A stretch of 49,982 nt of DNA from Maribacter sp. (GTDB lineage Bacteria; Bacteroidota; Bacteroidia; Flavobacteriales; Flavobacteriaceae): NCBI GenBank assembly GCA_020629415.1, contig JAHDDL010000024.1:13974-63955 (forward strand), given 5' to 3'. The notes beneath the pieces were generated by a model, which was not told the origin of the DNA, searched no databases, and worked only from the letters and a program-made list of their open reading frames with translations. How positions within the stretch are numbered: the first letter of the stretch is position 1; each line of letters opens with the position of its first letter. Below, piece by piece: positions 16,949 to 25,939 of the stretch. The translations under genes were made by a program, and so were the position numbers.

Positions 16949-17863
16949 TTATTTTTTCTTTGACAACTTTAAACTAATGGCGGGTATCAAATTTTCATTG
17001 TTGCCCGGTGCTTTGATCGCAAAATCATTCCATTCACCCATACCATAGACCATAGTTTTAAAGTTTTGGTTCTTTTGATATACAGCAGCAAATGTAGGTG
17101 CAAAACGATCTTCTACCACTTTTTTATTTGTTATGGCATGTTTATAGGTATTGGTATACCAGTTGTACGGGAGGAAAATCCACTCTAGCCCTATGTACAC
17201 TCCTTCATCTGGCATTCTTATACCCATGCTTGAAAGATCTATTGAAACATAATCTTCTTTTGTAGAACTCTCTAAAATGATACTTTTACGAATTAGATCA
17301 TGGTTTGGCTTGCGTGTCTTCTTATCTACATCATACACTCTAAGTCTAAATTTAGACGACGCCCTTTTAAACTTACTGTTCTGCTGTACATGAATAGTTA
17401 TTTTCTCCAAATATTTCTTAGCAGCGCCTATATTAGGAAAATACAATGCCAATACCCAAGGGGTCTCCGCAGAAGAAAATCCGCTCTTTATACTATATGA
17501 ACTCACAGGATTCAATACCTGCGAATCTCCTAAACTTTGAGAAACCACCACTTCTTCCAGCTCAAAGGTCTCTTCTTGCATGTAAATTTTCTTCTTTTGG
17601 GAAATTACTTTTGCCGATATGATAGTATCCTTAAAACCTAAAGCGGAAATATGAACTTCTTTTTCCAAGTACGTTTCAGGTACATCAATATAAAAGTATC
17701 CTTCTTCATCACTAGAAGTTCCCTTTAGGGTTTTCAAAAAACTGATATTGGCATAAGGAACAGCGGTTTTTGTTTTATCATCATAAACGTGACCTTCTAC
17801 CAAAACTTCCTGAGCATGACCCATGCACATTACCAAAAGAAACAACACTACACAAATTCTCAT
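16949..17863 (-). CDS. Secreted protein with carboxypeptidase-regulatory-like domain
   Basis: The ATG at 17863 gives a clean signal peptide (MRICVVLFLLVMCMGHAQ) and lies 2 bases after the TGA of the exonuclease gene; a TTG six bases earlier is the only alternative. The 304-residue protein has an N-terminal CarboxypepD_reg-like beta sandwich (EGHVYDDKTKTAVPYANISF, GTSSDEEGYF, ALGFKDT, LEEVVVSQ) like the plug-preceding domain of TonB-dependent receptors, but there is no plug or barrel. The rest is beta-rich and unassigned. Envelope location is inferred. It sits between the exonuclease and FAH-family genes with gaps under 10 bases. Confidence 0.8.
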   Translation of the reverse strand: MRICVVLFLLVMCMGHAQEVLVEGHVYDDKTKTAVPYANISFLKTLKGTSSDEEGYFYIDVPETYLEKEVHISALGFKDTIISAKVISQKKKIYMQEETFELEEVVVSQSLGDSQVLNPVSSYSIKSGFSSAETPWVLALYFPNIGAAKKYLEKITIHVQQNSKFKRASSKFRLRVYDVDKKTRKPNHDLIRKSIILESSTKEDYVSIDLSSMGIRMPDEGVYIGLEWIFLPYNWYTNTYKHAITNKKVVEDRFAPTFAAVYQKNQNFKTMVYGMGEWNDFAIKAPGNNENLIPAISLKLSKKK

Positions 17864-17865
17864 CT

Positions 17866-18642
17866 TCAACTTAATTTATTATTCAGCTTGCTCAGCTTAA
17901 TTTGTGTAAGAATCTTTTTTGTGTACAATGGAAAATCCGCATTTAGCATCCAACCAAAATAACCTGGCTCATTTTCCAACACTGCATGAACCTTTTTGCC
18001 CTTATGTTTACCGAAGGCAAAGATTTCTTCTTCATCTTCATCCAAGGCAATAAAACCTGCGAAATCTACCGATTGTTTTCTTCTAGAAAATTCTGATAGT
18101 TTTTTAATATTGTTTTCTAGATCGGGATATCTATCTAACTGAGAAAGCAACACCTCATAGGTAGCATTGGTGTCTGCCGCAGCACTATGGGCATTTGTAA
18201 GATCTTTATCACAGTAAAATTTATAGGCAGCTTCTAGGGTACGTTTTTCCATTTTGTGAAAAATGGTCTGTACATCTACGGATACCGTATTTTTCATATC
18301 AAAATCAATACCTGCACGTAGCAATTCTTCTGCCAGCAAAGGAATATCAAATCGGTCTGAGTTGAAACCGCCCAAATCACTATCCTTTATAATTTTATAA
18401 ATTTCTTTAGAAAGCTCTTTAAATGTTGGTTCGTTGACCACCTTTTCATTGGTAATACCATGTACGGCAACCACCTCTTCCGGTATTTCCATTTCAGGGT
18501 TCACCAACCATGTTTTACTTTCTTTATTCCCGTTAGGGTATACCTTTAATATCGCTATCTCAACAATACGATCTTTTGCTACATTGACCCCGGTCGTCTC
18601 CAAATCAAAGAAACAAATAGGTCTGGTAAGCTTTAATTCCAT
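17866..18642 (-). CDS. DEDDh-family 3'-5' exonuclease (DnaQ/exonuclease X-like)
   Basis: A 258-residue protein with the exonuclease catalytic set D13-x-E15 (FFDLETTG), D99 (GGFNSDRFD), and H152 with D157 (AHSAAADTNA). The C-terminal region has FGKHKGKKVHAVLENEPGYFGWML, the small domain seen at the C terminus of exonuclease X-type proteins. It degrades DNA from the 3' end with two metal ions; a repair or proofreading role is likely by family. First gene of the exonuclease-to-cinA run, with a -7 motif 18 bases upstream. Confidence 0.9.
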   Translation of the reverse strand: MELKLTRPICFFDLETTGVNVAKDRIVEIAILKVYPNGNKESKTWLVNPEMEIPEEVVAVHGITNEKVVNEPTFKELSKEIYKIIKDSDLGGFNSDRFDIPLLAEELLRAGIDFDMKNTVSVDVQTIFHKMEKRTLEAAYKFYCDKDLTNAHSAAADTNATYEVLLSQLDRYPDLENNIKKLSEFSRRKQSVDFAGFIALDEDEEEIFAFGKHKGKKVHAVLENEPGYFGWMLNADFPLYTKKILTQIKLSKLNNKLS

Positions 18643-18659
18643 ACAAGTTCTACTTTCAA

Positions 18660-18667
18660 CAAAAATA
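18660..18667 (-). promoter_or_regulatory. Putative -7 element of the exonuclease-cinA operon
   Basis: Minus strand reads TATTTTTG, a perfect TAnnTTTG, 17 bases before the exonuclease ATG. No TTG -33 element at normal distance. Confidence 0.45.
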
Positions 18668-18814
18668 CACTTTCGTTTTTAGCCATATAAAGTTACTTGC
18701 GATTAATTTTATTTCAAAATTAAAAATGCAACGAAAAAACAAATATTTTGAAATATTCATTTTATTCATATTTCACGTATAACAACTTATACATATGCTT
18801 ACAAAAAGAAACCT

Positions 18815-18859
18815 TTGAAATAACAAAACACCCCGTTATACAATTTGTATAACGGGGTG
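18815..18859 (-). terminator. Intrinsic terminator of the E2 acyltransferase gene
   Basis: A perfect 13-bp stem (18829-18841 with 18847-18859, CACCCCGTTATAC/GTATAACGGGGTG) with a 5-base loop, followed on the minus strand by a T-rich tail. It lies 24 bases past the stop of the E2 gene. Confidence 0.88.
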
Positions 18860-18882
18860 CTGCAATTATAATATTACTTTAA

Positions 18883-20334
18883 TTACACTTCTCTATTTAT
18901 ATCCCAAGCTTCAAGATAATCTGCCACAGCTTTTGCGAACATACTACCCAAAGCACCATTTACGACCCTATGATCATAACTGTGAGATAAATACATTTTA
19001 CTACGTATACCTATTACATCGCCTTCCGGTGTTTCTATTACGGACGGAATTTTTCTAATAGCACCCAATGCCATAATACCTACTTGTGGCTGATTGATAA
19101 TTGGCGTTCCAAAAACACTACCAAATGTACCCACATTGGTAACGGTATAGGTACCACCTTGTACTTCATCAGGTTTAAGCGCATTGTTTCTAGAACGGTC
19201 TGCCAAATCATTTACAACCTTCGCTATGCCCAATAAATTCAATTGGTCGGCATTTTTAATTACCGGCACGATCAAATTACCATCAGGTAGCGCTGCCGCC
19301 ATTCCTATATTTATATTTTTCTTTTTTATAACAGTATCGCCATCAACCGAAATATTCATCATAGGATATTTCTTCAATGCTACGGCAACGGCTTCCATAA
19401 AAATTGGGGTAAACGTAAATTTCTCACCTTCCCTTTTGTAGAAAGCGTCCTTTATTTTATTTCGCCATGTAACTATGTTGGTTACATCCACCTCTATAAA
19501 ACTCTGTACATGTGCAGATGTTGCTACACTATCTGCCATATGCTTGGCTATCAATTTACCCATTCTGGACATGGGTATTACTTCATCGCCACGAGAAACT
19601 TGCGTCTTCGGTTTTTCAGGAGCCGGGGTGCTCGCCGGTTTTGGCGCAGTAGTACTAACCGGAGCTACCGGTGCAGTTTTAGCAGCAATATCCGGTGCCG
19701 CAATTTTTTCTTGTACCGGTCGCGGGGCAGCAACCTCTACCGGTGCCTCTACCCTATCTTGTACAACTGCTTTTTCTGGAGCAACCGCCTTTTCAACAGG
19801 CTTGTTATCCCCTGTTTTAACAAAGTTCAATATATCATCTTTTGTTACCCTACCATCTTTTCCTGTTCCAGGAATTGTTTCGAGCACCTCAAAAGAAATA
19901 CCCTCTTCTTTTGCAATGTTCTTAACCAACGGAGAATAAAAACGATCAGAGGTTCCGTTTAATTGAACCGTTGCCGTTTCCGCCCTTGCATGCATTACCG
20001 CAGATTCTGCCACGGCAACCATTTCTTGAAGAACCGGTTCCGGCTCCTCTATATGTTGTACATTATTAGTGGTATCGCCCAAATCAACATCACCACCTAC
20101 CTGAATAATAGCTACTGTTTGACCAACTTCTACAACATCATCAACATTAAAGCATTTTTCAATTAAAACACCATCTACTTCACTTGGCACTTCACTATCA
20201 ACCTTATCCGTAGCAATTTCAAAAATGGGCTCATCCATCTCAATTGTATCACCTACCTCTTTCAACCATGATGTCAATGTTGCTTCTGCAACACTCTCTC
20301 CCATACGCGGTAGTTTCAATTCAAATTTTGACAT
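18883..20334 (-). CDS. 2-oxo acid dehydrogenase E2 component (dihydrolipoamide acyltransferase)
   Basis: A 483-residue E2 subunit: one lipoyl domain (1-80) with K44 in EIATDKVDSE as the lipoylated lysine, a linker, an E3/E1-binding domain (about 133-171, SPLVKNIAKEEGIS...GRVTKDDIL), a long Ala/Pro/Val linker (175-245), and the catalytic acyltransferase domain (250-483). The active-site box reads DHRVVNG (H455, N459) where the textbook motif is HxxxDG, so the usual aspartate is asparagine. The single lipoyl domain and PRMGESVAEATL start resemble branched-chain E2 of Bacteroidota; 2-oxoglutarate E2 is possible. No E1 or E3 gene is adjacent. It forms the core of a cytoplasmic multienzyme complex making an acyl-CoA. 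Confidence 0.9.
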   Translation of the reverse strand: MSKFELKLPRMGESVAEATLTSWLKEVGDTIEMDEPIFEIATDKVDSEVPSEVDGVLIEKCFNVDDVVEVGQTVAIIQVGGDVDLGDTTNNVQHIEEPEPVLQEMVAVAESAVMHARAETATVQLNGTSDRFYSPLVKNIAKEEGISFEVLETIPGTGKDGRVTKDDILNFVKTGDNKPVEKAVAPEKAVVQDRVEAPVEVAAPRPVQEKIAAPDIAAKTAPVAPVSTTAPKPASTPAPEKPKTQVSRGDEVIPMSRMGKLIAKHMADSVATSAHVQSFIEVDVTNIVTWRNKIKDAFYKREGEKFTFTPIFMEAVAVALKKYPMMNISVDGDTVIKKKNINIGMAAALPDGNLIVPVIKNADQLNLLGIAKVVNDLADRSRNNALKPDEVQGGTYTVTNVGTFGSVFGTPIINQPQVGIMALGAIRKIPSVIETPEGDVIGIRSKMYLSHSYDHRVVNGALGSMFAKAVADYLEAWDINREV

Positions 20335-20371
20335 ATCGATAATTTAAAGCTTGTTTTGTTTATGTTTTTTG

Positions 20372-20379
20372 CAAAAATA
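20372..20379 (-). promoter_or_regulatory. Putative -7 element of the E2 gene
   Basis: Minus strand TATTTTTG, exact TAnnTTTG, about 37 bases upstream of the ATG. No convincing -33 element. Confidence 0.45.
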
Positions 20380-20424
20380 ATAAAATAAATACCTTTTTAT
20401 TGATATTTAAACGAAAAACAGCCG

Positions 20425-21045
20425 TTAATCTTGTCTTAACGACCCTTCAAATGGAACTCTATTTAAAATACTCCTGCCCAAAGTTACCTCATCTGCATAT
20501 TCCAATTCATCCCCAACCGCTATTCCTCTTGCTATGGTAGATGTTTTTACTTCCATCCCTTCAATTTGTCTAAAAATATAGAAATTAGTAGTATCACCTT
20601 CCATAGTAGAACTCAACGCAAAAATCAATTCCTTTATTACGCCCTTTCTTACTTTGTCAATCAAAGTCCCTATTTTCAAATTCTGAGGACCTATACCTTC
20701 CATTGGTGAGATTTTACCACCTAATACATGATACTTACCTCTAAATTGCCCTGTATTCTCAATGGCCATTACGTCCCTAATGTCCTCAACCACACAAACC
20801 AATGCACCATCCCTTTTAGGATTTGCACATATTTCACACAACGCCGTATCAGATATATTGTGGCAATTTTCGCAAAATTGAATCTTACTTCTTAAATCTA
20901 CCAATGACGTAGATAGATTTTCTGTACGCTGCTCTGGTTGTTTTAACAAATGCAATACCAAACGTAATGCGGTTCGCTTACCAATACCAGGTAACTGTGA
21001 AACTTCATATACTGCGTTTTCTAATAATTTTGACGAAAAATCCAT
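20425..21045 (-). CDS. recR: Recombination mediator protein RecR
   Basis: A 206-residue protein with the RecR plan: an N-terminal helix-hairpin-helix (about 10-30, [13 protein letters not shown]), a four-cysteine zinc finger (C58, C61, C70, C73) and a Toprim domain (about 80-175) opening with [14 protein letters not shown]. RecR works with RecO and RecF to load RecA on gapped DNA. Length is standard. It is divergent from the symporter gene, with 202 bases between the starts. Confidence 0.96.
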   Translation of the reverse strand: MDFSSKLLENAVYEVSQLPGIGKRTALRLVLHLLKQPEQRTENLSTSLVDLRSKIQFCENCHNISDTALCEICANPKRDGALVCVVEDIRDVMAIENTGQFRGKYHVLGGKISPMEGIGPQNLKIGTLIDKVRKGVIKELIFALSSTMEGDTTNFYIFRQIEGMEVKTSTIARGIAVGDELEYADEVTLGRSILNRVPFEGSLRQD

Positions 21046-21247
21046 AGGCTTATATGGCCATAAATTTACGATTAAACTTAATAGACCAATCGTATAGTTT
21101 TCTTAAAATTAACAAAAACACGAACATAGTCACTACCGTTAGCTTCTGCATTATGCCCAAATTCATATTGCCCCATAATTTTATTAGGAAGCGATCTATT
21201 TGACCTACGTCATTTAAGTTTTTGTAATTTGCCGCAAATTTTACAAC

Positions 21248-22735
21248 ATGAACGCCTCTCATATCTTACTACTCATTACCGGTTACTTTGTATTGCTTTT
21301 GATTATTTCATACTTCACAGGGAAAAACGACTCTAATGAAGATTTTTTTAAGGCCGGTAAACAATCCCCTTGGTATTTAGTTGCCTTTGGTATGGTAGGA
21401 GCTTCGCTCTCTGGTGTAACATTCATCTCCGTACCTGGTTGGGTAGACGCTTCCCAATTTAGCTACATGCAGGTTGTTTTTGGATATTTTTTAGGGTATT
21501 TGGTAACAGCTTTTGTATTATTACCTATCTATTATAAACAGAACGTTACTTCAATTTACGAATATTTGGATGATAGATTTGGCTTTGTAAGCTACAAGGT
21601 AGGGGCTATTTCATTTTTCATATCTCGGGTACTTGGCGCAGCGTTTCGGTTGTTTTTAGTTGCCATTGTTCTACAGCAGTTCGTATTCGATGCATGGAAG
21701 GTTCCGTTTGAAATTACCGTTATTCTTTCTATTTTACTCATTTGGATATATACTTTTAAAGGAGGAATTAAGACCATAGTCTGGACAGATACACTACAGA
21801 CCTTATTCATGTTAGTTTCAGTAGGACTATCTATATATTTTATATTGGATAAAATGAACTGGACATTCATTGAATTTCTGAACTCAGCAGAACTAGGACA
21901 ATACAGCAAAACATTTTTTACCGATGACCTTTCTTCTAAAAACCATTTGATAAAATCATTTTTAGGCGGAATGTTCATCACCATATGCATGACCGGTCTT
22001 GATCAAGATATGATGCAAAAAAACCTCACTTGTAAAAATTTAGGCGAAGCTCAGAAAAACATGGTCAGTTTCAGTGTAGTTTTGGTACTAGTCACTTTTA
22101 TTTTTATGTTACTTGGAGCTCTACTTTTCATTTATGCGGATGCACACAATATTGCATTGCCAATGATGGACGGCTCACCAAAATCCGATCTTTTGTTTCC
22201 AGAAATAGCTTTGAACAGTGGTCTAGGCATAACCGTGGCAGTAACTTTTATGTTAGGTTTAATTGCCGCGGCCTACAGTAGCGCAGACAGCGCGCTTACA
22301 TCACTGACAACTTCTTTTTGTGTAGATTTTTTAGGTACCGAAAAGAAATCTGATGAAGTAGCGAAAAAAACGCGCAGAATTACACATATTGGTATGAGCT
22401 TGCTTTTAATTTTAGTGGTAATCTCTTTTAAATATATCTTGGATAAAAATGTAATTGACGGGCTACTAACAGTTGCCTCTTATACCTATGGTCCTTTGTT
22501 GGGATTATTCTCTTTTGGCATCTTTACCGATCATCAGGTAAAAGACAAATATGTTTGGGTCGTTGCACTTGTTTGTGTAACCATAATTCTACTTTTAGCA
22601 AAGTTGCCAAATGACTTTTTTGGTGGTTATATCTTCGGTTATGAACTATTACCGTTGAATGGTCTGCTAACTTTTGTAGGATTATGGCTAATCCGCAAAA
22701 AAAATACTACCGCTAAAATTAACGATATCGCTTAA
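21248..22735 (+). CDS. Sodium:solute symporter family protein
   Basis: A 495-residue integral membrane protein with about 13 hydrophobic spans and typical SSS-family stretches: [14 protein letters not shown] after the first span, [15 protein letters not shown], and the helix [20 protein letters not shown], which contains the serines of the second sodium site in this family. It likely couples Na+ entry to uptake of a small solute (sugar, amino acid or similar), but the substrate cannot be read. The last four bases overlap the end of the convergent CoA-binding protein gene. Confidence 0.9.
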   Translation: MNASHILLLITGYFVLLLIISYFTGKNDSNEDFFKAGKQSPWYLVAFGMVGASLSGVTFISVPGWVDASQFSYMQVVFGYFLGYLVTAFVLLPIYYKQNVTSIYEYLDDRFGFVSYKVGAISFFISRVLGAAFRLFLVAIVLQQFVFDAWKVPFEITVILSILLIWIYTFKGGIKTIVWTDTLQTLFMLVSVGLSIYFILDKMNWTFIEFLNSAELGQYSKTFFTDDLSSKNHLIKSFLGGMFITICMTGLDQDMMQKNLTCKNLGEAQKNMVSFSVVLVLVTFIFMLLGALLFIYADAHNIALPMMDGSPKSDLLFPEIALNSGLGITVAVTFMLGLIAAAYSSADSALTSLTTSFCVDFLGTEKKSDEVAKKTRRITHIGMSLLLILVVISFKYILDKNVIDGLLTVASYTYGPLLGLFSFGIFTDHQVKDKYVWVVALVCVTIILLLAKLPNDFFGGYIFGYELLPLNGLLTFVGLWLIRKKNTTAKINDIA

Positions 22736-23091
22736 TATTGATGCGTACTTAAAAGAACTAAAGTACACGCTATTTCAAACGCTATACCATTGTCTTTTAG
22801 TAATTTATAAAACTCAAGATTTTCAGTTCCCGGATTAAAAATTACCCTTTTTGGAGCCAAAGAAATGATCTGTTCATAATATTCTTCTTGTCTTTTTGGA
22901 TTTATATATAGGGTTATTGTATGAATATCACTAATTTTGTCTAAATTATTATTGATATTGACACCGGAAACCTCACCTTCTCTTAATCCATAAGCCAAGG
23001 TTTCTATACCCGAATCTACTAGTCGATGTATTGCAATATTGCTATATCGATTTGGTTTTAAGGAGGCTCCGAAAACTAGGGTCTTTTTCAT
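22732..23091 (-). CDS. CoA-binding domain protein (YccU-like)
   Basis: A 119-residue Rossmann-fold protein: [19 protein letters not shown] is the nucleotide-binding start of the CoA_binding_2 family, followed by [15 protein letters not shown] and [15 protein letters not shown]. Family members are single domain and of this size; they bind CoA and their cellular role is not settled. It converges with the symporter gene with a 4-base overlap of the two coding ends. Confidence 0.85.
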   Translation of the reverse strand: MKKTLVFGASLKPNRYSNIAIHRLVDSGIETLAYGLREGEVSGVNINNNLDKISDIHTITLYINPKRQEEYYEQIISLAPKRVIFNPGTENLEFYKLLKDNGIAFEIACTLVLLSTHQY

Positions 23092-23486
23092 AATAAAAAA
23101 ATGTTAAAAGTTTACTTATATGTAACTAATTAGGCAATATTTCGTCTATTAGTAAAGTTTGATACTCTTACGAGTTTAAAAAATTGTTGGTAACGCTATA
23201 TGTTTATAGTTAATGGTTAGTGTTTAGTATAGCCTATCAGCATTTGAAACCCGGCTTCCAATTTATTTTGGAATGTTCGGGTTTCTTTTTTTTAGATATG
23301 CTGTTAAAAGCAATCTTACTACCACAGATACAAACTGCTTACATTAAACGCAAGTTGCAGTAACATTGAAAACATTTTTACGTCTATTACTATATATAGG
23401 GATATTTAATACAGAAGATTGGTTGGTTTTTTCTTTTTAAGTAAAACTATATAGCACCCATAGCCAAAACTATGGGTGCTTTATTT
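23092..23486. other. Gene-free stretch with an orphan plus-strand terminator
   Basis: No open frame of believable coding quality is seen on either strand over these 395 bases. It contains the upstream region of the CoA-binding gene, a strong plus-strand terminator at 23246-23293 with no plus-strand gene in front of it, about 160 unstructured bases, and a second hairpin (23453-23480) near the fabH stop. No tRNA cloverleaf is recognisable. The orphan terminator suggests a small plus-strand transcript. Confidence 0.6.
23246..23293 (+). terminator. Orphan intrinsic terminator, possible end of a small RNA
   Basis: An outer 8-bp stem (23246-23253 with 23278-23285, GAAACCCG/CGGGTTTC), an inner 6-bp stem (23256-23261 with 23268-23273, TTCCAA/TTGGAA) and then nine T on the plus strand. 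There is no T-tract on the other strand, so the direction is clear. Confidence 0.75.
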
Positions 23487-23487
23487 T
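23453..23487 (-). terminator. Terminator near the fabH 3' end (probably bidirectional)
   Basis: A perfect 11-bp stem (23453-23463 with 23470-23480, AGCACCCATAG/CTATGGGTGCT) with a 6-base loop, starting 7 bases past the fabH stop. The minus-strand tail is only moderately T-rich, while the plus-strand tail TTATTTTTA is better, so it may act both ways. Confidence 0.7.
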
Positions 23488-24497
23488 TACCATCTAATAA
23501 TTACACTGCCCCAAGTAAAACCACTACCAAATGCAGCCAAAACCACCAAGTCGCCACTTTTTACTTTACCCTCTTGCCACGCCTCTGTAAGTGCTATTGG
23601 AATAGATGCAGCCGTAGTGTTACCATATTTCATGATATTATTGAAAACTTGGTCATCACTTAACTGAAATTTCTTTTGAATGAATTGTGAGATTCTCAAA
23701 TTAGCCTGATGCGGTACCAATAAATCGATATCGGTAGATTTTAATTTGTTTTTTTCCAGACCTTCCACAATTACTTCACTGAAACGTACCACCGCATTTT
23801 TAAAAACAAATTGTCCGTTCATATATGGAAAGTAAGATTCATCGTTAGGATCGTTGTCTTCCATAATATCCGTCACCCATCTATTACCCATGCCAGGGGC
23901 AATTAAAGATAGTTCTTCTGCATGCTGGCCCTCTGAATGTAAATGTGTAGACAAAATACCTTTTGTAGCATCTTCTTCCCTAGTCAATACTGCCGCACCG
24001 GCACCATCTCCAAAAATTACCGATACCGCCCTGCCTCTGGTAGTCATATCCAGTCCATGAGAATGTAATTCTGAACCAATAACAAGTACATTTTTGTACA
24101 TACCCGTTTTTATATACTGGTCTGCTATAGAAATTGCATATACAAAACCGGAACATTGATTACGTACATCTAATGCCCCTACAGTTTTAATACCCAAATC
24201 TCTCTGTACCAATACACCCGGACCAGGGAAATAATAATCTGGACTCAAAGTAGCAAATACGATAAAATCTATGTCATCTTTATCTATACCTGCCCTTTCA
24301 ATAGCTATTTTAGCCGCTTTTACACCCATAGAAGTGGTAGTATCGCCATCACCTCTAACCACATGTCTTCTTTCTTTAATACCGGTTCTTTCTTGAATCC
24401 AAGCATCATTTGTATCCATCACTTTTGACAAATCATCATTTGTCACTACATTTTCAGGTACATAATGACCTAAGCCGATTATTTTTGAATTATACAT
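23487..24497 (-). CDS. fabH: 3-oxoacyl-[acyl-carrier-protein] synthase III (KAS III)
   Basis: A 336-residue thiolase-fold enzyme with the KAS III triad C115 (VRNQCSGF), H263 (VPHQAN) and N293 (YGNTTAAS). The N terminus MYNSKIIGLGHYVPENVVTN and ERTGIKERR are typical. It condenses acetyl-CoA or a branched acyl-CoA with malonyl-ACP to begin fatty acid synthesis. It is about 20 residues longer than the E. coli enzyme owing to an insert before MNGQFVFKNAV. The gene does not sit beside plsX or rpmF here, so a paralog elsewhere is possible. Cytoplasmic. Confidence 0.93.
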   Translation of the reverse strand: MYNSKIIGLGHYVPENVVTNDDLSKVMDTNDAWIQERTGIKERRHVVRGDGDTTTSMGVKAAKIAIERAGIDKDDIDFIVFATLSPDYYFPGPGVLVQRDLGIKTVGALDVRNQCSGFVYAISIADQYIKTGMYKNVLVIGSELHSHGLDMTTRGRAVSVIFGDGAGAAVLTREEDATKGILSTHLHSEGQHAEELSLIAPGMGNRWVTDIMEDNDPNDESYFPYMNGQFVFKNAVVRFSEVIVEGLEKNKLKSTDIDLLVPHQANLRISQFIQKKFQLSDDQVFNNIMKYGNTTAASIPIALTEAWQEGKVKSGDLVVLAAFGSGFTWGSVIIRW

Positions 24498-24613
24498 AGT
24501 AATATTTTAGTCCTGATCTAGTCCAGGTTGAATTAGTGTTGCAATATAAACAACTATTAAGAATTTTTTTGAAAATATAACTATCAACCTCTTAACTAAA
24601 AGCATCAAAAAAC

Positions 24614-25924
24614 TTAACTCAAATACTTCTTAAAATCGTTAACCTTTATATTTGCCTTAAGATCATGCAACAAGTTGTATAGACCAAAAAATGTACGGTT
24701 CATATATAAGAAATGCTTTGAACCTCTATTACCGTTCATTTTACGTATTTGCTTGTCCGATGAGAATTGCTCTCCCAATGCTGCAATTTTACCCCAAAAA
24801 ACTTCATCACCAAAATTGAAATTGTCATTATGGAAAGGTGATGTAAACAAGCTTAACAATTGATAAAAGATAGATTTAAAAAACACTATTTCCTCTGCCG
24901 TATCAGCCGGCATCAAGATTTCTAGCTCGTAAAGTTTTTCTGTGAATTTTTTATCATCTGAGATTACTTCTGGTCTAGCAAGTTCAAAATAAGGCACATA
25001 AAAAGAATCTGGAACCTCTTTAATACAACCAAAGTCTATAGCTATAAGCTCTTCATTTTTACTTACCAAAAAATTACCCGGATGTGGGTCTGCATGGACT
25101 TTTCGCAACCCATGAATTTGAAACATATAGAAATCCCATAAAGCTTGACCAAGTTTATCTCCAGTAGCCTGAGAGAAACCTGTTTTTGTAAATTCACTTA
25201 GATGCACACCTGTCATCCAATCCATCGTAATAATGCGCTGACTTGAAAGATCTGTATAATATTTAGGAAAATTGATGTTTGGTATTACTTTGCACGCCTC
25301 TGTAATCTCTTTACTCTGAGCCACTTCCAAAAGGTAATCCGTTTCTTCAATTAACTTATTTTCAACTTCTTTAAAGTATTTATCAGAATCTTTTCCTTGC
25401 AAGTTGAACATACGAATTGCTATAGGCTTCACTATGGCCAAATCACTGCTTATACTTTGTGCAACACCTGGATATTGTATTTTAACGGCCAAGTTTTTAC
25501 CATCTTTAGTTGCCTTGTGTACCTGACCTATACTGGCAGCATTTATAGAGTCTTTTTCAAATGTATCAAAAACCTCTTCTGGATATTTATCCAAATATTT
25601 TTTAAAGGTTTTACGCACTAACGGTGCAGATAACGGAGGCACCGAGAATTGCGACAATGAAAACTTCTCAACATAAGCGTTAGGCAGGAGATTCTTTTCC
25701 ATACTCAGCATCTGAGCAACTTTAAGAGCACTACCCTTCAATGATTTTAATCCGTCATAAATATCTGCGGCATTATCTTCATTCAACTCATCTTTGGTAG
25801 TATCCGGATTAATAATTTTTTTACCAATATACTTAGCGTAATTACCACCAATTTTTGCACCAGTTCTTACCAACTTACTTGCCCGTTCTATCTTTCCGGT
25901 GGGTATTCTGTCTAGAGTTTTCAT
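24614..25924 (-). CDS. ABC1/AarF (UbiB-like) atypical kinase family protein
   Basis: A 436-residue UbiB/ADCK-type protein. The signature near the N terminus, normally KxGQ, reads K68-V-A-Q71 (SALKVAQML). The kinase-like core has AASIGQVHKA (129-138) in place of the Gly-rich loop, LAVKIQ with Lys148, HADPHPGN (277-284) and IDFG (D297). Relatives support quinone biosynthesis or act on lipids by an ATPase activity. No obvious membrane span is seen at the C terminus. It lies 15 bases after the TetR gene and is evidently cotranscribed with it. The target is unknown. Confidence 0.88.
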   Translation of the reverse strand: MKTLDRIPTGKIERASKLVRTGAKIGGNYAKYIGKKIINPDTTKDELNEDNAADIYDGLKSLKGSALKVAQMLSMEKNLLPNAYVEKFSLSQFSVPPLSAPLVRKTFKKYLDKYPEEVFDTFEKDSINAASIGQVHKATKDGKNLAVKIQYPGVAQSISSDLAIVKPIAIRMFNLQGKDSDKYFKEVENKLIEETDYLLEVAQSKEITEACKVIPNINFPKYYTDLSSQRIITMDWMTGVHLSEFTKTGFSQATGDKLGQALWDFYMFQIHGLRKVHADPHPGNFLVSKNEELIAIDFGCIKEVPDSFYVPYFELARPEVISDDKKFTEKLYELEILMPADTAEEIVFFKSIFYQLLSLFTSPFHNDNFNFGDEVFWGKIAALGEQFSSDKQIRKMNGNRGSKHFLYMNRTFFGLYNLLHDLKANIKVNDFKKYLS

Positions 25925-25939
25925 ATTGTAAGAGTAAGA

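Noticed and set aside
19475..19962. Two long plus-strand frames opposite the E2 gene
   Set aside because: They are antisense to the low-complexity Ala/Pro/Val linker of the E2 protein; their Gly/Thr/Ser- and Arg/Ser-rich translations are by-products of that composition.
21050..21262. 70-residue minus-strand frame between recR and the symporter
   Set aside because: It overlaps the symporter start by 15 bases, occupies the divergent promoter gap, and its translation shows no family resemblance; treated as a chance frame.
23092..23245. tRNA or other structured RNA in front of the orphan terminator
   Set aside because: No cloverleaf, T-loop consensus or other familiar fold could be drawn by eye; only the terminator itself is supported.
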